Below, in pieces: positions 42,062 through 50,884 of a stretch of DNA of 64,000 bases (within the stretch, counting starts at the first letter, position 1; every line of letters begins with the position of its first letter). The stretch is from an uncultured Prevotella sp. Its GTDB lineage: Bacteria; Bacteroidota; Bacteroidia; Bacteroidales; Bacteroidaceae. A program made the position numbers and the translations under genes. The notes under the pieces are model-generated. The model saw nothing but the letters and a program-made list of their open reading frames with translations, ran no database searches and was not told the origin of the DNA. The stretch covers positions 62,001 through 126,000 of the forward strand of contig CAMUYR010000007.1 of assembly GCA_947164965.1 (NCBI GenBank), given 5' to 3'.

Positions 42062-44080
42062 ATGACAGAGAATAAGAATTTCGATCCGTTGGCTTGGGCA
42101 TCTCAGATGCCCGCCAACACCGTTAACGAGCCGGCCAAGGCCGATGCTCCTGTAAAGAACGCTCAGTCTGCCGTTTCCAATATAGGGAACGAACTGGAGA
42201 AGGCCAAGGCTACCGTCAGCGAATTAGTTCGTCTCGGAGTGAATATTGCTGACAGCTACGAAGACTGGTGGAGCTGTGGCTGCGCTCTGGCTGAACTTGG
42301 CCCTGAGGCTGCCGAACTGTTTCATCAGGTGTCAAGCCTAAGCAGCAAGTATCGCAAGAGCAACTGTGAAAAGAAGTGGTTGGAATGCCTGGCTAAGCGT
42401 GATGGTCGTATTACCATCGGCACTTTCTACAAGATGGCTCAGGATGCCGGTGTCGACCTCTCGGCCATCTCACGTCAGTACCCTTCGACCGAGTTTACCT
42501 CAAAACCTCAAAAACCTCACGGCTCTGAGGAAAATGACGATAAACAGGGATACAAGCAGGTTGATGATAGTCAAAATATTAATAATCAGACTGTTAACAA
42601 TAAGACAAAACGATCACATACTACTCCAGCAAATGCTACGGATAGCGGTGAGGAAACTGAGGTTTTGAGGTTTTCGTTCAGCCAGACATTTTCTCAAGAC
42701 CTCGACAAAGGCAAGCTGCCCGTCACCATACAACGCTGTTTAGAGGGTAAGGAGTCGGCAGAGGATCAGGACAAAGTACTGCTCGCAGTCCTCGACTTGC
42801 TGGCTATCGTACAACCCAACGTCTACGGTATCTATGGTGAGAAACGCGTTTACACACCCTTCTATCTTTTCGTTCTCGGACCGGCAGGTATCAGTCATAA
42901 AGGCGCTGTCGACGACCTTAAGCATCTGTTGTCACCTATCGAGCATGCACTGTTGGCGCAATACTATGCCCAGCTGAGTGAATACAAAGAACAGCATGCT
43001 GAGTGGGAGGCTAAAAAGTCGCAGCGCGGCAAGAGCGGTGAAAGCGCAGGTGTCGAACCCGAAGAACCACAGTACCGCAGTCTCTTCGTATCGGCAGACT
43101 CATCGGCAGCAGCCTTCAAACAGGATCTCTTCAGTTATGGAGGACGTGGTATGGTTTTCTCGACCGAGGCCGATACGCTGACTCAGGCGCTCAGCCAGGA
43201 GTGGGGACAGTTCACCGATATCTTGAGAATGGCCTTCCATCACGAGACTATTACCAGTTCAAGAACCAAGGACAAGCAGCATATTGTCATCGACGAGCCG
43301 CAACTGGGACTGCTGGTAACCTGTACACCCAAGCAGATTACTTATTTGCTGTCGCCAAAGCAAAACGAGAACGGTTCTAGTTCACGCGACCTGTTTTACT
43401 GTACTAATGGTAGTCTCGACTGGCGTGACCCATTTAGAAGCAAGGAACCTGTTGCCGACCGCTATCGTGAAATTGGACTGTCGGTTAAGCAGATGTACGA
43501 CCTGCTTGTAGGACGCACAAAGAACCGTATACAGATACTGCTGACAGAGGAACAACAGCAGGCTTTCAATACACACTTTGAACCGCTGTTGCCCGAACAA
43601 ATAGGCCTTTATGGTGTAGACTTTGCCGCCTTTGTCGTTCGTATAGCCCTAGTGGCATTCCGTATGATGATGGTGCTTACCACGCTTCGTAACTTCGAAC
43701 AAGGACACTTGGCAGACACACAACAGCAAGCCTTTGTCTGTACCGATGATGACTATCAGACGGCCATGACCATCATCGACTGTCTAGTAGCCCATACCGC
43801 CTACGTCTACAACACACTGTTGCGCCCGAGTGACGATCCGCAACTGAGTATACAACCGTTGAAAGCCCGTGAACAACAGTTCCTTACAGCACTGCCCAAC
43901 GAGTTTACCACCAAGCAATTCGAAGAGGCAGCCCTGTCGATTGGCATTCCCGTTAAGACAGCCCAGCGCTATTTAGGCAACTTGATTAGTCGCTATCAGT
44001 TGGTGGAACGTACATGTCAAGGACACTACGCTAAGACTAAACGCAGACCAGACGAAAAAGAGTATTTCTCTGATTTATAA
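42062..44080 (+). CDS. PriCT-2 and DUF3987 helicase-like protein
   Basis: 672 residues from the ATG at 42062. Residues ~40-125 resemble PriCT-2, the primase C-terminal helical domain (VNIADSYEDWWSCGCALAELG). A polar, Asn/Thr/Lys-rich linker follows (~140-200). Residues ~210-620 are DUF3987, an ATPase/helicase-like domain; the P-loop is unusual (LGPAGISHKGAVDD) but keeps a lysine. Acidic segments such as FSTEADTL may serve as Walker B. The C-terminal ~60 residues are helical and basic (KTAQRYLGNLISRYQLVERT), like a winged helix. With the preceding gene it would form a split primase-helicase. Tandem iteron-like repeats begin 20 bases after its stop. Confidence 0.8.
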   Translation: MTENKNFDPLAWASQMPANTVNEPAKADAPVKNAQSAVSNIGNELEKAKATVSELVRLGVNIADSYEDWWSCGCALAELGPEAAELFHQVSSLSSKYRKSNCEKKWLECLAKRDGRITIGTFYKMAQDAGVDLSAISRQYPSTEFTSKPQKPHGSEENDDKQGYKQVDDSQNINNQTVNNKTKRSHTTPANATDSGEETEVLRFSFSQTFSQDLDKGKLPVTIQRCLEGKESAEDQDKVLLAVLDLLAIVQPNVYGIYGEKRVYTPFYLFVLGPAGISHKGAVDDLKHLLSPIEHALLAQYYAQLSEYKEQHAEWEAKKSQRGKSGESAGVEPEEPQYRSLFVSADSSAAAFKQDLFSYGGRGMVFSTEADTLTQALSQEWGQFTDILRMAFHHETITSSRTKDKQHIVIDEPQLGLLVTCTPKQITYLLSPKQNENGSSSRDLFYCTNGSLDWRDPFRSKEPVADRYREIGLSVKQMYDLLVGRTKNRIQILLTEEQQQAFNTHFEPLLPEQIGLYGVDFAAFVVRIALVAFRMMMVLTTLRNFEQGHLADTQQQAFVCTDDDYQTAMTIIDCLVAHTAYVYNTLLRPSDDPQLSIQPLKAREQQFLTALPNEFTTKQFEEAALSIGIPVKTAQRYLGNLISRYQLVERTCQGHYAKTKRRPDEKEYFSDL

Positions 44081-44090
44081 TATTGGTACA

Positions 44091-44198
44091 GTTTAGTGCC
44101 ACTAAACTCGGAGTTTACCCTAACTAAACTCAGAGTTTACCCCTACTAAAATTACACAAAGGGATGGTTCCTTTTGTGTAATTTCTTTTGTGTAATTT
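44091..44198. repeat. Iteron-like tandem repeats and hairpin behind the DUF3987 gene
   Basis: A hairpin GTTTAGT/ACTAAAC (44091-44107) merges into two 22-base direct repeats (44101-44122 and 44123-44144), each with the near-palindrome TAAACTC(G/A)GAGTTTA, and the start of a third. An inverted repeat follows (AAATTACACAAA at 44148-44160 against 44170-44184) together with a direct repeat of CTTTTGTGTAATTT at 44171 and 44185. The TAAACTC motif is also in the palindrome at 9636-9672. This pattern is typical of iterons in plasmid origins or repressor arrays; the hairpin may also terminate the primase transcript. Confidence 0.75.
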
Positions 44199-44245
44199 TA
44201 ACAAAATAAATTGGAAAAATGTTTGGTTATTTCAGAAATATTTTG

Positions 44246-44253
44246 TATCTTTG
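44246..44253 (+). promoter_or_regulatory. -7 box of the HU-like gene
   Basis: TATCTTTG, 89 bases before the ATG at 44343; the leader is GC-rich in its middle (GGCGGCCCG) without a clear hairpin. Confidence 0.65.
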
Positions 44254-44342
44254 CATTGTAAATCCAAGTATGGATGAAACGTCGGAAAGAGGCGGCCCGA
44301 CTGACAAGTTCGCCTTAATAATTTAATACCAAGTTTAAGATT

Positions 44343-44948
44343 ATGGCAGTAAGAAAAATTGCAATGGTCGTGAATCTGCGACAGAACAAGAACGAGACGT
44401 CTACTTACTTCGGTAAGTGGTATCCTGAGGTGGATGAGAAGAAGCCTCTTGACCTGAAGGGTTTCTGCGCCCACATGACTGAGCACGGCAAGCTGGCCGA
44501 CTATCAGATGGTAGTGCTGGTGGTGCAGCAGGTGGTGGAGTGTATGAAGGAGCTGACGCTCCAGGGACAGCCCGTCAAGTTGGAAGGTCTTGGCACCTTT
44601 GGCCCATCGATAGAGGGTGTGAAGGGTGGTGCTCTCTCCGTTCAGGCAGCCATGACTGCAGGTCTGGACTCTCTGATAGAGGGTGTTCACATGAACTTCA
44701 CTCCTGAGAACACCAAGGGTGAGAAGCTGACCTCTCGTGCATTGAAGGATGAGTGCGTGTTTGATGCCGGCTATGTGGTGGAGAGTGTGAAGCGTACCAT
44801 TGATGGTAAAGAGAAGCGTTTCCAGAACAAGACGCCTATCAGTTTCATCCTGTCGCCAGCAGGAGCCTCCCCTAGCCCCTCCGAAGGAGGGGGAAGTAAT
44901 CCTACTCCTTCAACCAACAATGGTGATGAGCCCGGTGAAGGTGATTAA
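44343..44948 (+). CDS. HU-like DNA-binding protein with repeat-encoded tail
   Basis: 201 residues. Residues ~1-125 match the diverged HU-like proteins of Bacteroidales (HU-HIG type): VRKIAMVVNLRQNKNETSTYFGKWYPEV at the start, the helices CAHMTEHGKLADYQMVVLVVQQVVECMKEL, and a strand VKLEGLGTFGPS leading to the DNA-binding arm. The C-terminal third (KEKRFQNKTPISFIL) is less typical, and the last 28 residues (ASPSPSEGGGSNPTP and so on) are disordered and encoded by copy 3 of the GC-rich repeat. HU-like genes often accompany VirE/DUF3987 genes; a role in the same process is inferred. Confidence 0.82.
   Translation: MAVRKIAMVVNLRQNKNETSTYFGKWYPEVDEKKPLDLKGFCAHMTEHGKLADYQMVVLVVQQVVECMKELTLQGQPVKLEGLGTFGPSIEGVKGGALSVQAAMTAGLDSLIEGVHMNFTPENTKGEKLTSRALKDECVFDAGYVVESVKRTIDGKEKRFQNKTPISFILSPAGASPSPSEGGGSNPTPSTNNGDEPGEGD
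44862..44897 (+). repeat. GC-rich palindromic repeat, copy 3 (3' end of the HU-like gene)
   Basis: Core CCCCTCCGAAGGAGGGG preceded by GCCTCCCCTAG. It encodes ASPSPSEGGG in the HU-like protein, close to the PDPSEGG and PSPPSEG peptides in TatA and TatC. Confidence 0.8.
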
Positions 44949-44965
44949 TGACTCTGAAAAGAAAG

Positions 44966-45002
44966 GACGGACACAAGTAAAAAATGTGCCCGTCTTTTTT
45001 TA
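44966..45002. terminator. Bidirectional terminator between the HU-like and pantothenate kinase genes
   Basis: GACGGACACA pairs with TGTGCCCGTC (one mismatch) around a nine-base loop and is followed by seven T. Both neighbouring genes end here. Confidence 0.8.
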
Positions 45003-45011
45003 TGCTTTATT

Positions 45012-45830
45012 TTATTTCTTGTAATTCAGCGCAGCACCAATGGCTGTACAGAACTCGGCATGCTTGGGGATGTGGAAATGGACACCATAGAGCTTTTCCA
45101 GCATGGGGTAGACATCCTTGCACTGGGGTAGGAGCGTCAGGTTGCCAATGAGCACGAAGTCCTTGATGCCTGAGTTGAGGGATGACAGAATGGCAGCAGA
45201 GCCGATGGTCTGCAGCACCATGACGATGATGCCTAAGGCCAGGTCTTCCTTGGGGGCATCGTATTGTGCCTTGGAGAACAGCGAGGCTGTGGCATCCATA
45301 GGCAAGCCAGGGAGGGGGTGGGTAGAGATGTCGCCAATCTGCAGGTTGATGTTGTGGATGTTGCCCTGCATGGCGAGGCTCTGAATCTGCTTGGGGTCGC
45401 GGGTGTTCAGCATGACACGGCTCAGTCCCTGAAGGGTGCCGCCACCAATGCCTATACCTCCAATGTGCTGAATGTCGGTTCCATTACACTGTACAAAGCT
45501 GGTACCTGTTCCCATTGACACGACAATGGCTTTGGTGAGTCCACTCTCAAAACGGGCCCCAAGACCATCGGCCACAAACTCATCGACCTTCTGGGTGGGA
45601 ATGCCATACAGGTCTTCATCGATATAGCCTGCTCCAACACCTGTCAGCATGACCTGCTCCACATCCTGCAAGGCTATCTTGTTGTCGTGCAGATACTTGC
45701 CAAAGGCACCATAGAGCGAGGTTACCTGATCGGCAGCAGTAATGCGGATGGGTGATATCACTCTTCCTTCACGCAATCCAACAATTTTGGTGGTCGAAAT
45801 ACCTACATCAATACCAATAATAATTCCCAT
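45012..45830 (-). CDS. coaW: Type II pantothenate kinase-like protein
   Basis: 272 residues with the ASKHA nucleotide-binding fold: GIDVGISTTK (phosphate loop) at residues 5-14, SMGTGTSFV and GGIGIGGGTLQGLSR in the middle, and LIGNLTLLPQ and AIGAALNY at the end. This matches eukaryote-like (type II) pantothenate kinases found in Bacteroidales and staphylococci, which start coenzyme A synthesis and are usually not inhibited by CoA. No -7 box is seen between it and tRNA-Phe, so it may be read through the tRNA terminator. Confidence 0.82.
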   Translation of the reverse strand: MGIIIGIDVGISTTKIVGLREGRVISPIRITAADQVTSLYGAFGKYLHDNKIALQDVEQVMLTGVGAGYIDEDLYGIPTQKVDEFVADGLGARFESGLTKAIVVSMGTGTSFVQCNGTDIQHIGGIGIGGGTLQGLSRVMLNTRDPKQIQSLAMQGNIHNINLQIGDISTHPLPGLPMDATASLFSKAQYDAPKEDLALGIIVMVLQTIGSAAILSSLNSGIKDFVLIGNLTLLPQCKDVYPMLEKLYGVHFHIPKHAEFCTAIGAALNYKK

Positions 45831-45842
45831 AGCTGTTTGTTT

Positions 45843-45885
45843 TAAAAGAAAAACCCCTGCTAGAGAATACTCTAAGACAGGGGTT
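45843..45885 (-). terminator. Terminator/attenuator between tRNA-Phe and the pantothenate kinase gene
   Basis: On the minus strand AACCCCTG pairs with CAGGGGTT, with an inner TAGAG/CTCTA pair, followed by TTTTTC. It ends 13 bases before the start codon of the kinase gene. Confidence 0.8.
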
Positions 45886-45902
45886 CATAATGAAAGGAGG
45901 AG

Positions 45903-45975
45903 TGGTACCTCCAGGAATCGAACCGGGGACACACGGATTTTCAGTCCGATGCTCTACCAACTGAGCTAAGGCACC
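45903..45975 (-). tRNA. tRNA-Phe (anticodon GAA)
   Basis: 73 bases without encoded CCA. The acceptor stem GGTGCCT/AGGTACC, D-arm TTAGCTCAGTTGGTAGAGC, anticodon arm CGGACTGAAAATCCG and T-arm CCCCGGTTCGATTCCTGG are all standard. The seven-base anticodon loop CTGAAAA gives GAA for phenylalanine. Confidence 0.96.
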
Positions 45976-46015
45976 ATTCATTGTGTAAAAGAACTCTTTT
46001 GTTCGTTTGCGGGTG

Positions 46016-46023
46016 CAAAGGTA
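46016..46023 (-). promoter_or_regulatory. -7 box of tRNA-Phe
   Basis: The minus strand reads TACCTTTG, 40 bases before the mature tRNA 5' end at 45975. Confidence 0.65.
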
Positions 46024-46077
46024 CAACAAAAAAATGAATCGGCCAAACTTTTGACCGATTATTTTTAAAAAACTTGA

Positions 46078-47133
46078 TTATTCGTGGCCTAAATGGTTCC
46101 AACCTTGTGCTTTAAGCTCGAATTCCTGGTTGTCGCGAGTGACAAGAACATGTCCGAGGCTTGCTTTGGTGATGTGGCCAATGAGATGCACATCGTCTAT
46201 CTGCTGAATCTTCTCATGGTCGCCAATGGGCACTGTGAACAGCAGCTCATAGTCCTCGCCACCATTGAGTGCACAGGTGGTGACATTCATGTTCAGCTCT
46301 TCGGCCATGACAGCTGTCTGGTAGTCGATAGGCAACTGTTTCTCAAAGATGCGGCATCCCACACCTGACTGCTTGCAGATATGCATGAGTTCGCTGCTGA
46401 GGCCATCGCTGATGTCCATCATGGAGGTGGGATGGATGCCTGCCTCGCGTACCTTATTTATAATATCACCACGGGCTTCAGCATTGAGCTGGCGTTGCAA
46501 CAGGTATTCCTTGCCAGCAAAGTCGGGGCTGAAGTCGGGGACAGGCTTGCCACTCTTCTTGGCATCGTCGACCATCTGGTAGTAGACTGCCTTCTCGCGT
46601 TCCAGCAGCTGGAGTCCCATATAGGCAGCACCCAGATCGCCACTGACACAGATAAGATCAGTCTCCTTGGCCCCATTGCGATAGACAATATCTTCCTTCT
46701 TGGCCTCGCCAATACATGTAATGCTGATGGCCAGACCAGTAAACGATGATGTTGTATCACCACCCACAATATCGACACCCCATTTGTCACAAGCCAGGCG
46801 CAGACCACTATAGAACTGCTCGATGTCTTCCACACTGAAGCGCTTGCTGATGGCCATTGATACTGTCAGCTGACGGGGAGTGCCGTTCATGGCAAAGATG
46901 TCGCTGATATTGACCATTGCCGACTTGTAGCCCAGATGCTTCAGGTCAGTATATGTCAGGTCGAAATGGACTCCCTCCATGAGCATGTCGGTGCTGACCA
47001 GCACTTCTGTGTCAGGATAGTGAAGTACGGCGCAGTCATCACCCACGCCGTACTTTGTTGATGTATTCTTGGGCTTGATGTCCTGTGTCAGGTGGTCTAT
47101 CAGCCCGAATTCTCCTAATTTTGCTATTTCCAT
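46078..47133 (-). CDS. thiL: Thiamine-monophosphate kinase
   Basis: 351 residues, slightly longer than most ThiL. It phosphorylates thiamine monophosphate to the active cofactor thiamine diphosphate. The family motifs are clear: GVGDDCAVL near residue 30, VSTDMLMEGVHFD, GGDTTSS near 128, MDISDGLSSEL and GGEDYELLF. It is the last gene of the sppA-lpxK-pnp-thiL unit, eight bases after the purine nucleoside phosphorylase gene. Confidence 0.95.
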   Translation of the reverse strand: MEIAKLGEFGLIDHLTQDIKPKNTSTKYGVGDDCAVLHYPDTEVLVSTDMLMEGVHFDLTYTDLKHLGYKSAMVNISDIFAMNGTPRQLTVSMAISKRFSVEDIEQFYSGLRLACDKWGVDIVGGDTTSSFTGLAISITCIGEAKKEDIVYRNGAKETDLICVSGDLGAAYMGLQLLEREKAVYYQMVDDAKKSGKPVPDFSPDFAGKEYLLQRQLNAEARGDIINKVREAGIHPTSMMDISDGLSSELMHICKQSGVGCRIFEKQLPIDYQTAVMAEELNMNVTTCALNGGEDYELLFTVPIGDHEKIQQIDDVHLIGHITKASLGHVLVTRDNQEFELKAQGWNHLGHE

Positions 47134-47141
47134 TTATTGTG

Positions 47142-47954
47142 TTATGCTGTTCTCTTAATCATTTCGCGCATAATCTCTGTCATCAGTGGCTGAGCCTTAT
47201 CGGCAGCCTCCTGCACCTCTTCATGGCTCACCTCAACAGGATTGTCGAAGCCACCAAGGTCGGTCACTACACTGATGCCAAAGGTGCGGATGCCACAGTG
47301 GTGGGCCACAATGACCTCAGGAACGGTTGACATGCCAACGGTGTCACCACCCAGAGTGCGATACATCTTATACTCTGCTGGTGTCTCGAAGGTAGGACCT
47401 GTTGTGCCCACATAGACACCATAGACCAGACGGATATTCTTCTCCTTGGCTATCTTCGTGGCCAGATTGATAAGCTCGTGGTCATAAGCCTCATGCATGT
47501 CTGGGAAGCGTGGACCAGTGGGGAAGTTCTTTCCACGCAGCGGATGCTCTGGGAAGAAGTTGATATGGTCGGTAATCACCATCAGGTCGCCAATCTTGAA
47601 GGCAGGATTCATGCCACCGGCAGCATTGCTGACAAAGAGTGTCTTGATGCCCAGCTCGTACATGACACGGACAGGGAAGGTGACTTCCTTCATGTTGTAG
47701 CCCTCATAGTAGTGGAAACGGCCCTGCATGGCCATGATGTCTACACCACCCAGTTTGCCGAAGATGAGAGCACCGGCATGTCCCTCAACGGTAGACACAG
47801 GGAAGTTGGGTATCTCGCTGTATGGAATTGTCAGCTTATCAGTTATTTCTGAAGCTAATTGTCCGAGGCCTGTCCCCAGAATAATTGCTGTTGTCGGACT
47901 TGTTGTCATCCTTTCTTTTAGCCAGGATGCTGTTTCTTGAATTTTTTCGTACAT
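47142..47954 (-). CDS. Purine-nucleoside phosphorylase (inosine/guanosine type)
   Basis: 270 residues. It splits inosine and guanosine with phosphate into base and ribose-1-phosphate in purine salvage. Typical trimeric PNP motifs are present: [11 protein letters not shown] near residue 26, [32 protein letters not shown], and EVSHEEV near the end. The first 116 bases overlap the 3' end of lpxK in another frame. Confidence 0.93.
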   Translation of the reverse strand: MYEKIQETASWLKERMTTSPTTAIILGTGLGQLASEITDKLTIPYSEIPNFPVSTVEGHAGALIFGKLGGVDIMAMQGRFHYYEGYNMKEVTFPVRVMYELGIKTLFVSNAAGGMNPAFKIGDLMVITDHINFFPEHPLRGKNFPTGPRFPDMHEAYDHELINLATKIAKEKNIRLVYGVYVGTTGPTFETPAEYKMYRTLGGDTVGMSTVPEVIVAHHCGIRTFGISVVTDLGGFDNPVEVSHEEVQEAADKAQPLMTEIMREMIKRTA

Positions 47955-49011
47955 AGCTTATAATTTGTTGGTTAAACATGTCTTCTTGGTTCTGCAGGAA
48001 GCTGATGTGAACGGGCAGTATATACATGTGCTTCCTGACGTCATCGCTCAGTCCCTCAAGACCTTTCAGTCGGGTGGCATCCTTCTCGGTGGTGATGATG
48101 AGCTTGGGACCCTGCATGGCTGCAAGGGTGTCGTTGATGAGTTGCACATCCTTGGCAGTAAACATGTGGTGGTCAGCAAACGACAGCGACTGGAGATGGT
48201 CAGTAAGAGGTGACAGGTCGTGCACCATTTGCTCTGGCGAGGCAATACCTGTCAGAAGGAGTGTATGATGGTCTTTCAAATCGTCCAGCTGAGGAGCTAT
48301 AGGAAGTGTCTCTTTGAAGAGTGGCTCAAGCTCGCCATAATCCAGTGTGGTAAAGAACAGGTTCTGATAGGGATAGAGCTGCATGGCTTTGGTGACCACA
48401 CGATATTCCATGGGTTTCAGGTCTTTCGGACATTTGGTAACTATCACAACATCAGCCCGGTTCTTACCTTCCAATGGCTCACGCAAACGGCCAGCAGGCA
48501 ACAGCTTGTCGTAGATAATCAGTCGGTGATAGTCTACCAGCAGGATGTTGATGCCTGGCTTGACATAGCGGTGCTGGAAGGCATCGTCCAACAGGATGAC
48601 ATCCAGCGACTGGTCCTGTTCTGTCAGAATGTCAATACCATGACAGCGCTTCTTGTCGACAGCCACTGTGATGTCAGGAAACTTCTGCTTCATCTGGTAA
48701 GGCTCGTCACCAATCTCCAGCATGGGGGTATCTTGGTCGGCTTTCACAAAACCCTTGCTCTTACGTTTGTAGCCCCTGCTCAGCACAGCCACGTTGAATG
48801 AGTTCTTGAGAAGCTGGACCAGATATTCCACATGGGGCGTCTTGCCAGTACCACCAACGGTGATGTTGCCCACACTGATGACTGGAATGTCGAAGGCACG
48901 AGTCTTCAGCACACCCATCTCAAAGAGTGTGTTGCGAAACTTGACAGCTAGTCCGTATAACCAGCTGAACGGCAATAGCCAATTGTTCGTCTTGATGAAG
49001 TCTCCTTCCAT
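47839..49011 (-). CDS. lpxK: Tetraacyldisaccharide 4'-kinase
   Basis: 390 residues. It phosphorylates the lipid A precursor at the 4' position on the inner membrane. The P-loop [13 protein letters not shown] lies at about residues 47-59, and [19 protein letters not shown] and [10 protein letters not shown] are family segments. The C-terminal ~38 residues ([19 protein letters not shown] and following) are encoded in the overlap with the phosphorylase gene. The gene follows sppA by 13 bases. Confidence 0.94.
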   Translation of the reverse strand: MEGDFIKTNNWLLPFSWLYGLAVKFRNTLFEMGVLKTRAFDIPVISVGNITVGGTGKTPHVEYLVQLLKNSFNVAVLSRGYKRKSKGFVKADQDTPMLEIGDEPYQMKQKFPDITVAVDKKRCHGIDILTEQDQSLDVILLDDAFQHRYVKPGINILLVDYHRLIIYDKLLPAGRLREPLEGKNRADVVIVTKCPKDLKPMEYRVVTKAMQLYPYQNLFFTTLDYGELEPLFKETLPIAPQLDDLKDHHTLLLTGIASPEQMVHDLSPLTDHLQSLSFADHHMFTAKDVQLINDTLAAMQGPKLIITTEKDATRLKGLEGLSDDVRKHMYILPVHISFLQNQEDMFNQQIISYVRKNSRNSILAKRKDDNKSDNSNYSGDRPRTISFRNN

Positions 49012-49024
49012 GACAGCTAAGCCA

Positions 49025-50797
49025 TTATTCTATAGTCAGATAGTAGGGCAGACGAGCCTGGATGGCATTCTGATGATTGATGGTCTTAACCATGCGCAAT
49101 GGCTCATACAACTCGCCTAACATCTGGCGCATCTCAGTATTGAGATAGCTGTCACCGCTCTTCTTGTCCAAAAGACTCTCGAACCAGCTGGCAGGCTCAG
49201 GATAGCTGGTAGCATGATATTCCTTCAGCTTAGCCAGTTCGGCTGCCTTCTTGACAGCATCGTCCAGTGAACCAATGGCATCAACCAGCTTGATACCCAA
49301 AGCATCGTTGCCAAGCCATACACGTCCCTGAGCTATCTCCTCAACCTGATCTATTGACTGCTTGCGGCCATCAGCTACACGCTTGCGGAACAGCTCATAG
49401 CCACGGCCAATATACTCATCGAGCAATGCCTTTTCTTCATCATTGAATGGACGGGCCATAGTGCCAAAGGCTGCATGTTTGTTGGTCTTCACCTCGTCAA
49501 ATTTCACACCGAGCTTCTCTGTCAGCAGTCCACTGAAATCGGGGAACATGCCAAAGATGCCGATAGAACCAGTGATGGTGGTGGGCTCGGAGTAGATATA
49601 GTTGGCAGCACAGCTGATGTAATAGCCACCGCTGGCAGCATAGCCACCCATAGAGACAACAACGGGCTTCTTAGCCTTCAGGTTGGTGACAGCACGCCAG
49701 ATCTGCTCTGAAGCATAGGCAGAACCACCAGGAGAATTGACGCGAAGCACCACAGCTTTCACATTGTCGTCGTTGGTCAGTTTCTCCAAATCCTTGCATA
49801 CTGTATTGGCTACGATGGAGTGACCGCTTTGCATCATACCACCACTCTCTGAATCAACAATATCGCCATAAGCATAATAGACAGCAACCTGCTCGCCTTC
49901 TGCTTTCTTGCCTTTGACACCATTCATCTGCGACAAGAAGAGCTGGGCTATATCGTCATCAGCATCAATCTTCAGCAATTTCTTGATTTCACCTTTCACC
50001 TCGTCGGTATACATCAGCTTGTCAACCAGCTTCATCTTGACCAATTCCTGCTGGTCGGCCAAAGCCACAAAGCGGTCTGCATAGGCATTCAGTGAGTCGA
50101 CACTCACCTTACGGCTCTTGGAAACATCATCCAGCATGACCTTCCAGATACCCTGTATGTAGGCAGTCACCTGCTCACGGTTGGGATCACTCATCTTGTC
50201 GGCTGTCATCATTTCAGGCGCACTCTTGTATTTGCCTACCTTGCAGAGCTGATATTTCACACCAAACTTGGCCAGCAGGTCTTTGAGGAAGTAAGGGGTG
50301 GAGGCCAGACCGTGCCAGTCTACCATACCATCAGGATTCAGATAGACCTTGTCGGCAGCACTGCAAATATAATAGGTAGTCTGTGTGTATGAATCGCCAT
50401 AGGCAACAATCCATTTGCCGCTTTTCTTGAAGTCGAGAAGAGCCTCGCGGATGGCATGGGATGATGCTGGAGTATCTGACGAGAAGGCACCTGCCTCAAT
50501 ATAGATACCCTTGACATCCTCGTTATCCTTTGCTTTCTTGATAGCGGAGATGATGTTGTCCAATCCCAGGTTTTCACTTACCTGACCTGTTAACATACCA
50601 ATAGGATCCTCAGCAGCACGCTCATCCAATGTTCCGGAGAGCATCAGTGTGAATACAGAATTCTCTTCTACCTTGGTGTTGCTGGCACTGGAGGCAGCAA
50701 GACCGACCATTGAGATAACGCTGATAATGGCCAAAACAATACCTAACAGGATAATACCCGTAATGGTGGCTAAAACATACTTCAGAAAGTTTTTCAT
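49025..50797 (-). CDS. sppA: Signal peptide peptidase SppA, long (67K) form
   Basis: 590 residues from the ATG at 50797 (MKNFLKYVL); the longer frame overlaps the promoter. One N-terminal membrane helix anchors the protein, with two tandem S49 peptidase domains outside. The lysine of the dyad is in the N-terminal domain (ADKVYLNPDG) and the serine nucleophile in the C-terminal domain (GGYAASGGYYIS), as in E. coli SppA. It degrades leftover signal peptides in the membrane. It is the first gene of the unit with lpxK, pnp and thiL. Confidence 0.93.
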   Translation of the reverse strand: MKNFLKYVLATITGIILLGIVLAIISVISMVGLAASSASNTKVEENSVFTLMLSGTLDERAAEDPIGMLTGQVSENLGLDNIISAIKKAKDNEDVKGIYIEAGAFSSDTPASSHAIREALLDFKKSGKWIVAYGDSYTQTTYYICSAADKVYLNPDGMVDWHGLASTPYFLKDLLAKFGVKYQLCKVGKYKSAPEMMTADKMSDPNREQVTAYIQGIWKVMLDDVSKSRKVSVDSLNAYADRFVALADQQELVKMKLVDKLMYTDEVKGEIKKLLKIDADDDIAQLFLSQMNGVKGKKAEGEQVAVYYAYGDIVDSESGGMMQSGHSIVANTVCKDLEKLTNDDNVKAVVLRVNSPGGSAYASEQIWRAVTNLKAKKPVVVSMGGYAASGGYYISCAANYIYSEPTTITGSIGIFGMFPDFSGLLTEKLGVKFDEVKTNKHAAFGTMARPFNDEEKALLDEYIGRGYELFRKRVADGRKQSIDQVEEIAQGRVWLGNDALGIKLVDAIGSLDDAVKKAAELAKLKEYHATSYPEPASWFESLLDKKSGDSYLNTEMRQMLGELYEPLRMVKTINHQNAIQARLPYYLTIE

Positions 50798-50831
50798 ATT
50801 AATCAGTTGATTATAATATTTATATTTTTTG

Positions 50832-50839
50832 CAAAGGTA
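50832..50839 (-). promoter_or_regulatory. -7 box of sppA
   Basis: The minus strand reads TACCTTTG, 34 bases before the ATG at 50797. Confidence 0.7.
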
Positions 50840-50884
50840 GTACAATTTCAGATAAAAACAAAAGGAAAAAGCTAAAAAGTTTCT

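Noticed and set aside
44101..44144. Possible CRISPR array
   Set aside because: The 22-base units are directly adjacent without spacers, which fits iterons and not CRISPR.
45903..45975. tRNA-Phe as an attachment site of the primase module
   Set aside because: No repeat of the tRNA 3' end was found near 39-45 kb, and the kinase gene lies between.
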